From Paeniglutamicibacter antarcticus (GTDB taxonomy: Bacteria; Actinomycetota; Actinomycetes; Actinomycetales; Micrococcaceae), in contig NZ_CZJT01000081.1 of assembly GCF_900010755.1 (NCBI RefSeq), positions 216,557 to 280,556 of the forward strand: DNA of 64,000 nt. Reading direction: 5' to 3'. Shown in pieces: positions 35,819 through 44,209 of this stretch. Position numbers and translations under genes: made by a program. Position 1 is the first letter of the stretch. Every line of letters begins with the position of its first letter. The notes under the pieces are model-generated. The model made no database searches. It worked only from the letters and a program-made list of their open reading frames with translations, and was not told where the DNA came from.

Positions 35819-36179
35819 TACACATTAGGCAACATTGGGCTGCGGACGATTCAAACAAGATAGGGGGACGACTGGAACCTCCGCTTCAACCTTTCGGGCT
35901 GTGGGACTGCGGCCAGGCGTCGGCAATGGCATCAGGCAATCTCGAGTCATAAGATTCAGAGACGAATCCGATAGTTCTTTGAAAAGGCAAGATGTCTCGT
36001 TTCGAGACATCACTAATGGTTCTCGGCAGGTCGGGTACTCGCTGGCAGGCTTAACGCCACCCTCGACGACGCGACTCGTTCGTCATCAGCCACTGAGCTT
36101 TGGGTGACTTCTCGATGATTCGTCTGCTGTCTGGGGTGGCACCACCGCGGCTCAATAAAAGGTTGGCCAAACCTGCGAG
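35819..36179. other. gene-free stretch
   Basis: No coding frame is supported. It holds only short open frames and leads into the IS110-type terminus at 36180. Confidence 0.5.
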
Positions 36180-36207
36180 GGTGCGTGTCACTTTAGAGAT
36201 TTGCCGG
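36180..36207 (+). repeat. IS110-type left terminal sequence
   Basis: The 28 bases from GGTGCGTGTC to TTGCCGG match, at 26 of 28 positions, the reverse complement of 63248-63275. It lies 67 bp before the IS110 start codon remnant. Confidence 0.6.
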
Positions 36208-36274
36208 AAAAGACTTCAACTTCAGACTGATGCCACCAAGTAACGGCCCCCGACGGGAAAGAAGTATCCCCTTC

Positions 36275-37110
36275 ATGACCATCGTGGCAGACAAATACGA
36301 CTGCGTCTTCGGTATCAAAACCTACTCGCACAACCACACCTACGCCATCATCAACAGAACTACCGGAGCCATAGTCGGCTGCGAATCATTCCCCGTCGCC
36401 ATTCAAGGGGCGAACCGCGCTATCGCCTAGATCCGCAGGAACACCACCGGTGAAATCCTGGCCACCATCGAGGGAATCATCTCCTTTAGATCTTCCACTA
36501 GCCGCGCGCTCATCGTCGAACGGATTCGGGTGGTGGAGGTGAAACCACCAAAGAAGAAGGCCCGTCACGATGTTGGAAATTCCGGCCCGATTGTCGCGGC
36601 TGATACCGCAACGAGCATTCTGAGGCAAGAGGCAAATCCGCTGCAACACCAAGCTTTGACGGGAAACGCACCGCTATCAGCTTGCTTCTAGCTGCACGTC
36701 TGCGTAACGCTCAGCGGCGTACGGCAAACCGCAACGCCCTGGACAGATTGCGGCTAATCGGTGGGGGTGACGCCCACAATGCATCGACTGTCCAGCCTAT
36801 CCAAGAAATTAGTGAGTTGCCTACCCGAAGATATGACACCGGCGACCAATGATTCGCCCGGAACTACGCCATCGTTACCCAGCACAGCAATGTCAGCAAC
36901 AAACTACAGGCACTGGCCCGACGAAGTAACACCTGCATTGATGACTACCGTCGATGTGCGATTCCTCCACGCAGGCATGCAACGACAGTAATGTGCCTGA
37001 ACGGGAAATTCACATGTGCTAGTTATGCTGGAAATTCTCCGCAGACCTACGTACGCTCGCACGTTCCGAACAGTTCACCGCACTTCGCAGCAACATCGAA
37101 ACCAGAACGG
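36275..37110 (+). pseudogene. decayed IS110-family transposase
   Basis: ATG 36275 starts MTIVADKYDCVFGIKTYSHN and continues HTYAIINRTTGAIVGCESFP, a TAG at 36428, then IRRNTTGEILATIEGIISF and VERIRVVEVKPPKKKARHDV. These match the DEDD-type N terminus of IS110 proteins; the catalytic Asp of GVDxH is changed (GIKTYSH). Downstream, weakly matching pieces reach about 37110. It is inactive by stops, frameshifts and loss of the first catalytic residue. Confidence 0.75.
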
Positions 37111-37318
37111 AACACGAATTGACGAATTCGACTCATTCTTTCGGCGCATCACCGGTAATCCAAGCCTCCCATCCGTTGCCTGACCAGTTGCTCATTGCCT
37201 TAACAGACTTCTCAACTTGCATGTTGAACAAGGTAGTATCGAGGGTGGAAACATTCTTTACTAGCTGTGACCGATCAGCAATATTACTTTTTAATTGCAC
37301 TTTATTAAAGGTGGAGAT

Positions 37319-38245
37319 TTGAAAAAAAACTATAGTCAATGGAAAAACTTGCATTATTCATGGGATAATCTAGATGATTTTGAAAAACGATGGGATGGAC
37401 TCCCTGGCATCCATACCGTTCACTTTGAAGACGCACAAAACCCTATTGATATATATGTAAATGAGCATGTGAAATCAAGCGTCCACCAGGTTCAGCCCGT
37501 ATTTTTTACAGGAGCAGTTTCACAGCGCGGAGACAAGAAGGGGCCATTCTTCTCCGGGCTAGGACTTACGCACAGCCGTCAGTTGCCACTGATTGCAGTA
37601 GCGGACCCAAGTCTGGACGATGACCCGTCCCTGAGCCTCGGCTGGTACACAGGCGGGCCAGAGGATGCCTTGGTATCAAATTTGGTGCGCTTGTTGGAGG
37701 CGGTGCAGCGCACCCTTGCGCGCGAAATGATCTTCATTGGTGGGTCCGGAGGAGGGTTTGCTGCCCTCAATGTTGGGCGGCAGTTTAGTGGTACGTATTC
37801 CCTGCTGGTTTGGAATCCACAAACGGACGTGTATGAATATGCAGAACGATTCGTCAAGCTCTTCCTTAAGAGTCGATTCAACTTTGCCCACGCTTCTTTA
37901 GCGCGCTCAGATTGGAAAGATTTCTGCAAGATTCGCACGGACTCGAAAATTTCAACAAATGTCTTAGCGGTGGAAACAGTTCTACGCCCGAGGCGCTTCG
38001 TATACCTGCAGAATGCGAGCGACTGGCATCGCGAAAAACATCTAATCCCATTGTGGAGTTTGGTTTCTACAAAAGATATCATCGAAGGACCAAATTTGAT
38101 TGATTCTAATCATATTGTTTTCGTTGATCAATTCGCAGAGGGACATGCCCCGCCTTCAGCAAAGTTGATTGGATTTTTAATAAATCAGCTCATGGAAGAG
38201 TCTGCCGTTGTTGAAGATCTTAAATTTGAATATGTAGATAAATAG
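37319..38245 (+). CDS. alpha/beta-hydrolase-like protein, polysaccharide-locus type
   Basis: A 308-residue protein. TTG 37319 is preferred since AAGGTGGAG lies just upstream; TTG 37295 lacks this. The nucleophile elbow is IFIGGSGGGFAALNVGRQ with Ser143, and VDQFAEGHAPPS near the C terminus supplies a His in the same relative place as SGHYALP of the protein at 12151. The N-terminal region (VQPVFFTGAVSQRGDKKGPF) also parallels that protein. The gene is clearly more AT-rich than the housekeeping genes nearby, with runs such as GAAAAAAAAC at its start, suggesting transfer. It is flanked by IS remnants on both sides. A glycan esterase or acyltransferase role is plausible but unproven. Confidence 0.62.
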   Translation: MKKNYSQWKNLHYSWDNLDDFEKRWDGLPGIHTVHFEDAQNPIDIYVNEHVKSSVHQVQPVFFTGAVSQRGDKKGPFFSGLGLTHSRQLPLIAVADPSLDDDPSLSLGWYTGGPEDALVSNLVRLLEAVQRTLAREMIFIGGSGGGFAALNVGRQFSGTYSLLVWNPQTDVYEYAERFVKLFLKSRFNFAHASLARSDWKDFCKIRTDSKISTNVLAVETVLRPRRFVYLQNASDWHREKHLIPLWSLVSTKDIIEGPNLIDSNHIVFVDQFAEGHAPPSAKLIGFLINQLMEESAVVEDLKFEYVDK

Positions 38246-38268
38246 TTTCGATAATTAAAAACGTGTTA

Positions 38269-38304
38269 AGCGGTCGTTTCATGGGGTGATGGCGGGCCGC
38301 TGAC
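38269..38304. repeat. IS-terminus-like repeat, copy 1
   Basis: AGCGGTCGTTTCATGGGGTG, continuing ATGGCGGGCCGCTGAC, resembles sequences at 43870-43898 and 51249-51280. The shared core is CATGRGGTGATGGCRGGCCGC. It is probably the end of one IS type left at several sites. Confidence 0.55.
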
Positions 38305-38377
38305 TTTAAACTAGTGGTCAAATTTCTAAATTCGACCGTGGTTACCTCCAGACGATAGGGTCGCTGAAGCGCATAGC

Positions 38378-38698
38378 TCATGCGGTATCCAGGATCTCCT
38401 GGGGCGTGCCGACCGGCAGACCCGAGGGATAGAGGGACTGTTCCTAGTCGTCATGGCCGGCCCGATAGATCGCTATGCCCCAGATGTGGGCGATCCGCTG
38501 TTCTGCAGCCGGCTGAGCTTCAGAGTCGGCGGCAGCATTTCCTCTTCGGTGGCATCCTCGGCAACCAGCGCGTCGTTTTAGGCGAAACGGGCCCGGAACC
38601 GTATCCAGTTCTGCCCCGATCGGGGGCCAGCATTCACGGGCCCGTTCGCAGATGTGTTGTTCGAGCGAAGATGTCGTGAACTCGGGAATCGTTTCCAT
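38378..38698 (-). pseudogene. broken small conserved actinobacterial gene
   Basis: From ATG 38698 leftward the frames read METIPEFTTSSLEQHICERA, ECWPPIGAELDTVPGPFR, then, after a frameshift and a stop, a C-terminal YPSGLPVGTPQEILDTA before TGA. This order matches a small conserved protein often found on actinobacterial plasmids and islands, of unknown function. It has at least one frameshift and an in-frame stop (HDD-stop-EQSLYPSG). Confidence 0.55.
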
Positions 38699-38873
38699 GG
38701 GTCGAATTCGGCCCCATGCCGGAAGGACAACTAATCCCATGAGAGCCATTGTCGTCTCTCAGGACATCGTTTACACCGTGGCTCACCACATCGCTTAAAG
38801 GATGTCTCATAGCTTCGCTGACAGGTAGCAACGCTGTGTCAGACCCCGATTAAGATGCTCGATGTTTTCATAA

Positions 38874-39840
38874 TTGAAAGTGTTAGATTCTTCATCAAAT
38901 TCGTTGTCGGTGTCGATACGCCATCAAATCATCCAGTTCAATCCGGGCCCGCCCGACTCTGTGTGTATCTCGCATTTTTGCAAGCAATTGGGGATCAGCA
39001 ATCCCTCGTATTATGCAGTCAAGGAACGCTGCGTCGCCGAAGGGAACAAAGCTCTCGACGCGCACTCGCAGGCACCGAAAACGAGTCGAGCCGTCTACGG
39101 CGATGAAACCAAGCAGATCGTGTTGCTCATCAGTAAGCGACTCACCAAGGACGGTGGGACAACGGGCTATTCTCGATCAGGTTTGGAGCCCTGGTTATCC
39201 AGAAACTCGGTGACATGTAGTGCGCGGGTCCACCACCGGCCGAGTCTTGGCAGCGGCCGGAGTCACGAAAACAAATCCTAGAAAACGCCCGCGAAGGTCC
39301 TTGCTACGCTTCGCGCTGTCTCATCCGACGGAGATGTGGCAGCTCGATGGCCAATAATGCCGGCTCTTCGACGATGACGTGAACAAAGCGATAGTTTACC
39401 CACTCATTGAAGACGCAACGCGATTCGACGTGGGTACTCGCTGCTTCGAACGGCCGGAAAACGGGGAAGATGCCATCATGATGCTCAAGGCAGCCTTCGC
39501 CGAATACGGTGTTCCACAACAGCTGCTGTCGGACAATAATGAGGCTTCCAACTTGATTCGCAGGGCATTGTCGCTGACATGGAACCCTTGATTGCCTCCG
39601 CTGGCTGCGAAGCCATCACAGGCACGTTCAGCAGCTCACAAACACAGGGAAAGAACGAACGTTGCCATGGCACCCTGACCAGGGTCCTGGACGCCCACGC
39701 CCCGACAATCTGGACCAGCTGGCCACGCTGCTCGCGCAATAACAGGGACCATTAGCATTAACGGCGGCGGCATCAGTCATTGACGGTCGGACATACCTGT
39801 CTCATCTTGGGGCGGGCATGGGAAGTAGGCGATCATCGAG
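38874..39840 (+). pseudogene. decayed IS481-family transposase
   Basis: Pieces in order: QFNPGPPDSVCISHFCKQLG, ISNPSYYAVKERCVAEGNKA and ALDAHSQAPKTSRAVYGDET (N-terminal HTH part, 38934-39110); MWQLDG at about 39333 with the first catalytic Asp, then a TAA; PLIEDATRFDVGTRCFERPE and GVPQQLLSDNNEASN (second Asp, 39394-39550); a frame change; SQTQGKNERCHGTLTRVLDA (third acidic residue, 39636-39695). VIDGRTYLSHLGAGM near 39780 resembles the C-terminal domain. Frameshifts and stops make it inactive. It is a different IS481 lineage from the remnant at 13230. Confidence 0.78.
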
Positions 39841-40324
39841 GGTCGAACGGGGCCGCGATTGATGGCGCTACGCTCCAGGCCAAAGCCATGGGGTACCGGG
39901 GCAATGCGCTCGTCAGGAAGGCCGAAAATTCGCCAGCACAGAAGGTGCTTGACCTGATGGAGAAGCAAACCCGGGAGGATGCAGCCCTGCCCGCAGCCTC
40001 ACCAGACCTATTGGCGAATCAGCGCGACGACGTGATTCAGATCCGGCGAACAAATCCCCAGATCTATGACCGGAGCAGGATATTCAAGGTTCCAACTTAC
40101 TTGGTCGGCTAGTATAAGCCGATCATGATCAATGACGCGTACACGCTGTACATCACCACAGATGGCGAGCAGAGCCTGCACTTCCCACTGCCGGTCAGGT
40201 CGGCATACAGTACCAGGCTGGTGACCTTGTGGCCAGCGCATGGGGTGCGGGGCAGGGATCCGAAACCCGCGCGGCCGGGGAAGAGAATCGAGTACGAGGA
40301 CATCTACTACTCCGCGGAAAAGCC
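39841..40324. other. unassigned stretch left of IS4 copy 1
   Basis: Two short open frames on the plus strand are visible, one of them ending HFPLPVRSAYSTRLVTLWPA and YEDIYYSAEKPA at 40331. They may be the tail of another decayed mobile element, but no family was recognised. Confidence 0.35.
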
Positions 40325-40334
40325 GGCCTAAACC

Positions 40335-41730
40335 CAATACCGTTTACTTAGATGTCGGGTGTGTTAATCTTTTGGAATGCCACGAAGCGGATGGGTGAAG
40401 CCCGAAGAGCCTGAACGATTAAGCGACCATGTTTCCCTGGGTGTCCTGACGCGGGTGTTCACTCCGCGGGAGGTGGATGCCGCGATCGACCGTGCCGGTG
40501 CGGCGGGGCAACGCAACCGGTTGCTGCCGGCGCGGATGATGGTCTACTACGTGATGGCCTTGGCGATGTTCAGTTCGGGATCCTATGAGGAAGTCATGCG
40601 GTCCTTGTTGGCCGGGATTGAATGGCTCACCGGGCGCTTCAGGGATTGGACGATGCCCACCAAAGCGGCGATTTTCAAGGCCCGGACCCGGTTGGGTTCT
40701 GCCGTGATGGTCGACTTGTTCGATGCCTGTGCCACCCCCGTGGCAAGGGCTGGCGGGCCCGGTTTCTACCGGAACTGGCGGTTGGTCAGCGTTGACGGGA
40801 CCGTGCTGGATATTCCGGACACGGTCGACAATGAGCGCACCTACGGGCGCCCGGGCACCAGCACCGAGGCCAAGAGCGCCTACCCGCAGGCCCGCCTCCT
40901 GACCCTGGCCGAATGCGGCACCCATGCCATGTTCGGTGCGGTTGTTTCCGGATGCGACACCGCCGAGCAAACCATGTACCCGGCCCTTTTGCACAAGCTG
41001 GAGAAGGGCATGCTGGTGATCGCCGACCGCGGGTTCTTCAGCTACACGGCGTTCAGGGACAGCCTGGGCACCGGCGCGGAGTTGTTGTGGCGGATCAAGA
41101 AGATCATGGTCCTTCCCGTGCACGAGGAACTTGCCGACGGGTCCTACCTCTCGGCTATCTACGCCAGCACCAAGGACCGGCGACATAACATCGACCCGAT
41201 CCCGGTACGGGTGATCGAATACACCGTCACCACCGGCAAAGAGGTGGGGGAATTCAGGCTCATCACCAGCATCCTGGACCCGGGTGCCGCACCTGCCGCG
41301 GACCTCGCCGACGCCTATGCCCAACGCTGGGAAATCGAATCCGGTTTCGGTGAACTCAAGACCGGGCAACGCGGGGCCTCGGTGGTGTTGCGATCCAAGA
41401 CCCCCGACGGCGTGCTGCAGGAAATCTACGGATACCTCTGTGTGCACTACGCGCTGCGCTCACTCATCGGCGAAGTCGCCCAAGACCTGGACGAAGACCC
41501 GCTGCGCATCTCTTTCACGCGAACCCTCCGGGCCGCGCGGCGATCATTGGCCGCGCGCCCGGCTTTTTCCCCCTAAAAAACACGCCGAAGCCTTCGCCGT
41601 GTTCTGCCGGGAAATACTCCACGAGCTCCTGCCATTACGCAGGGCGCGAAGCAACCCGCGGGTGGTCAAGCGAAAGATGTCCGGATGGCCACTTAAACGG
41701 GTTCCCAAAAACCCTAAGTAAACCGTATTG
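40335..41730 (+). mobile_element. IS4-family insertion sequence, copy 1 (1396 bp)
   Basis: The left end CAATACCGTTTACTTAG and the right end, read inward as CAATACGGTTTACTTAG, are 17-bp inverted repeats with one mismatch. The element is flanked on both sides by the 10-bp direct repeat GGCCTAAACC (40325-40334 and 41731-41740), a target duplication of the size usual for IS4. It contains one transposase gene and is identical in sequence to copy 2 at 42391-43786. Confidence 0.93.
40377..41576 (+). CDS. IS4-family transposase, copy 1 (probable +1 frameshift at the end)
   Basis: A 399-residue zero-frame product. The DDE site is VSVDGTVLD (Asp140), IADRGFFSY (Asp217) and YAQRWEIESGFGELK (the Y-R-E-K signature with Glu321 and Lys328). 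The N terminus resembles IS4 insertion domains of Streptomyces and relatives. The zero frame ends FSP at TAA 41574. In the +1 frame, directly after CCC, the text continues KKHAEAFAVFCREILHELLP, then NPRVVKRKMSGWPLKR, to TAA 41719-41721. That is the conserved C terminus of the family, so a full product of about 447 residues is expected by +1 slippage at CCC-TAA. Either form may be functional. Start ATG 40377 is the first in frame. Confidence 0.9.
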   Translation: MPRSGWVKPEEPERLSDHVSLGVLTRVFTPREVDAAIDRAGAAGQRNRLLPARMMVYYVMALAMFSSGSYEEVMRSLLAGIEWLTGRFRDWTMPTKAAIFKARTRLGSAVMVDLFDACATPVARAGGPGFYRNWRLVSVDGTVLDIPDTVDNERTYGRPGTSTEAKSAYPQARLLTLAECGTHAMFGAVVSGCDTAEQTMYPALLHKLEKGMLVIADRGFFSYTAFRDSLGTGAELLWRIKKIMVLPVHEELADGSYLSAIYASTKDRRHNIDPIPVRVIEYTVTTGKEVGEFRLITSILDPGAAPAADLADAYAQRWEIESGFGELKTGQRGASVVLRSKTPDGVLQEIYGYLCVHYALRSLIGEVAQDLDEDPLRISFTRTLRAARRSLAARPAFSP

Positions 41731-41893
41731 GGCCTAAACCCGCGGTGAGATTCCGGGGCACATGGTGTCGGCGATCTGTTGAGCTTGATTGTTAGTGATG
41801 TGCTGACGCCAAGTGTGTCAGGCTGCCGTGAGTGCATGTGTAGACGAAGCTGTGAGTGATTTCATCCCATGAAAACCATCTCTCCCCACCAGT

Positions 41894-42380
41894 TTGTGTT
41901 GTACCCGCATGGGAAGGGGTGCTGGAATGCCGGGCCGCGGTGAGCAGGCACCGCACCGGGACTTGCAGCGTACCTGGACCATCCTCGCCACCGCCCGCGG
42001 GATCCCCACGCCCGGGTCGCCGCGGAGGTGGGCCCCGGTGTTCAGCAACGTGCAGGTCGCCGGGATCAAGGCCATGGTCTGCACCCCGCCGTCAGACAGG
42101 AGGCTGCCGCTGACCAGGTTTTCGTCCGGCGAGATCGTGAACCTCACGGTCAGCGTGGGATTGGTCGAATCGATCAGCCCGGTCACGCTTTCCCACTGGA
42201 TGGCCGCCGACGTCATCAAGCCCTGGCAACACTAGTCCTGGATTTTCTCCCGTGATCCCGGCTTCGAGCCCACGGACTCACGCACGCTGGACCTCTACCG
42301 GGGGCTGTGGGAGGGCCACCCCGTGGGTCCGTACGAGTACGTGGTCAGCGCCGACGAGTCATACGAAGCTTCGCATGACT
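41894..42380 (+). pseudogene. IS630-like transposase fragment, cut by IS4 copy 2
   Basis: The frame reads VFSNVQVAGIKAMVCTPPSD, LPLTRFSSGEIVNLTVSVGL, ISPVTLSHWMAADVIKPWQH, a TAG at 42234, then SWIFSRDPGFEPTDSRTLDL and HPVGPYEYVVSADES. This is the HTH region plus the first catalytic Asp segment (SADE) of IS630-type transposases with a linked DDE domain. IS4 copy 2 is inserted ten bases after the recognisable part ends. No second half is found beyond that copy. Confidence 0.7.
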
Positions 42381-42390
42381 CGTCTAACCC

Positions 42391-43786
42391 CAATACCGTT
42401 TACTTAGATGTCGGGTGTGTTAATCTTTTGGAATGCCACGAAGCGGATGGGTGAAGCCCGAAGAGCCTGAACGATTAAGCGACCATGTTTCCCTGGGTGT
42501 CCTGACGCGGGTGTTCACTCCGCGGGAGGTGGATGCCGCGATCGACCGTGCCGGTGCGGCGGGGCAACGCAACCGGTTGCTGCCGGCGCGGATGATGGTC
42601 TACTACGTGATGGCCTTGGCGATGTTCAGTTCGGGATCCTATGAGGAAGTCATGCGGTCCTTGTTGGCCGGGATTGAATGGCTCACCGGGCGCTTCAGGG
42701 ATTGGACGATGCCCACCAAAGCGGCGATTTTCAAGGCCCGGACCCGGTTGGGTTCTGCCGTGATGGTCGACTTGTTCGATGCCTGTGCCACCCCCGTGGC
42801 AAGGGCTGGCGGGCCCGGTTTCTACCGGAACTGGCGGTTGGTCAGCGTTGACGGGACCGTGCTGGATATTCCGGACACGGTCGACAATGAGCGCACCTAC
42901 GGGCGCCCGGGCACCAGCACCGAGGCCAAGAGCGCCTACCCGCAGGCCCGCCTCCTGACCCTGGCCGAATGCGGCACCCATGCCATGTTCGGTGCGGTTG
43001 TTTCCGGATGCGACACCGCCGAGCAAACCATGTACCCGGCCCTTTTGCACAAGCTGGAGAAGGGCATGCTGGTGATCGCCGACCGCGGGTTCTTCAGCTA
43101 CACGGCGTTCAGGGACAGCCTGGGCACCGGCGCGGAGTTGTTGTGGCGGATCAAGAAGATCATGGTCCTTCCCGTGCACGAGGAACTTGCCGACGGGTCC
43201 TACCTCTCGGCTATCTACGCCAGCACCAAGGACCGGCGACATAACATCGACCCGATCCCGGTACGGGTGATCGAATACACCGTCACCACCGGCAAAGAGG
43301 TGGGGGAATTCAGGCTCATCACCAGCATCCTGGACCCGGGTGCCGCACCTGCCGCGGACCTCGCCGACGCCTATGCCCAACGCTGGGAAATCGAATCCGG
43401 TTTCGGTGAACTCAAGACCGGGCAACGCGGGGCCTCGGTGGTGTTGCGATCCAAGACCCCCGACGGCGTGCTGCAGGAAATCTACGGATACCTCTGTGTG
43501 CACTACGCGCTGCGCTCACTCATCGGCGAAGTCGCCCAAGACCTGGACGAAGACCCGCTGCGCATCTCTTTCACGCGAACCCTCCGGGCCGCGCGGCGAT
43601 CATTGGCCGCGCGCCCGGCTTTTTCCCCCTAAAAAACACGCCGAAGCCTTCGCCGTGTTCTGCCGGGAAATACTCCACGAGCTCCTGCCATTACGCAGGG
43701 CGCGAAGCAACCCGCGGGTGGTCAAGCGAAAGATGTCCGGATGGCCACTTAAACGGGTTCCCAAAAACCCTAAGTAAACCGTATTG
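42391..43786 (+). mobile_element. IS4-family insertion sequence, copy 2 (1396 bp)
   Basis: Same sequence, length, orientation and termini as copy 1. Flanked by the 10-bp direct repeat CGTCTAACCC (42381-42390 and 43787-43796), so it was inserted independently of copy 1 rather than by tandem duplication. Copies 1 and 2 bracket an IS630 fragment of about 640 bp. Confidence 0.93.
42433..43632 (+). CDS. IS4-family transposase, copy 2 (probable +1 frameshift at the end)
   Basis: The product is identical to that of copy 1 over all 399 residues, with the same CCC-TAA junction at 43627-43632 and the same +1 frame continuation to 43777. Identity of two independently inserted copies shows that an element with this exact frame arrangement moved recently. 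The catalytic DDE residues and Y-R-E-K signature are intact. Confidence 0.9.
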   Translation: MPRSGWVKPEEPERLSDHVSLGVLTRVFTPREVDAAIDRAGAAGQRNRLLPARMMVYYVMALAMFSSGSYEEVMRSLLAGIEWLTGRFRDWTMPTKAAIFKARTRLGSAVMVDLFDACATPVARAGGPGFYRNWRLVSVDGTVLDIPDTVDNERTYGRPGTSTEAKSAYPQARLLTLAECGTHAMFGAVVSGCDTAEQTMYPALLHKLEKGMLVIADRGFFSYTAFRDSLGTGAELLWRIKKIMVLPVHEELADGSYLSAIYASTKDRRHNIDPIPVRVIEYTVTTGKEVGEFRLITSILDPGAAPAADLADAYAQRWEIESGFGELKTGQRGASVVLRSKTPDGVLQEIYGYLCVHYALRSLIGEVAQDLDEDPLRISFTRTLRAARRSLAARPAFSP

Positions 43787-43869
43787 CGTCTAACCCAGCG
43801 GTTACATGTGGCGGGAAGTCATTGACGAAGAACGGTGACCTGAACTGGGAAAATGGAAGTGTCTAACCT

Positions 43870-43898
43870 AGCCGCGTCTTGAGGTGATGGCAGGTTGG
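43870..43898. repeat. IS-terminus-like repeat, copy 2
   Basis: AGCCGCGTCTTGAGGTGATG, continuing GCAGGTTGG, matches the copies at 38269 and 51249 in its core. Confidence 0.5.
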
Positions 43899-43904
43899 AG
43901 GCAA

Positions 43905-44033
43905 TTTTCCGGAAGACCAACCAAACACGATCTGAGGGCGCGGCCAAGTTGGCACCGGAACGAAGATGCCATCTCCGCCCAACTCCCCCCGGGGGGCCAG
44001 CCGACGCTGCGGGCTCTGAAAAGTGGTCGCTAA
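43905..44033 (+). pseudogene. internally deleted IS1634-like fragment
   Basis: The stretch TTCCGGAAGACCAACCAAAC, through CAAGTTGGCACCGGAACGAA and GATGCCATC, matches 33170-33240 of the larger IS1634-like remnant. It then jumps to CCGACGCTGC, GGCTCTGAAAAGTGGTCGCT and the stop, which match 33416-33448. About 180 bp are missing in between. Confidence 0.7.
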
Positions 44034-44209
44034 GACAATTGGTACGGTTCAGGTCCTAGCGCAGGATGTGTGCCGTAAACTTGGGAAACTTCCTAAGCCT
44101 GCTCGACCACTCGCGGCAACAAGTTGCTGAGAAGAAGGAATCGATCTGAAAACTAGTTTCACGCATTTCCTGATTAAGTGAGCATACTGCAAAAAGATAA
44201 AATCGTTAG

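Noticed and set aside
40419..41447. 342-codon open frame on the minus strand inside IS4 copy 1 (repeated at 42475-43503 in copy 2)
   Set aside because: It lies fully opposite the transposase, its product is low-complexity Gly/His/Pro-rich text typical of antisense frames in high-GC genes, and no motif is visible.
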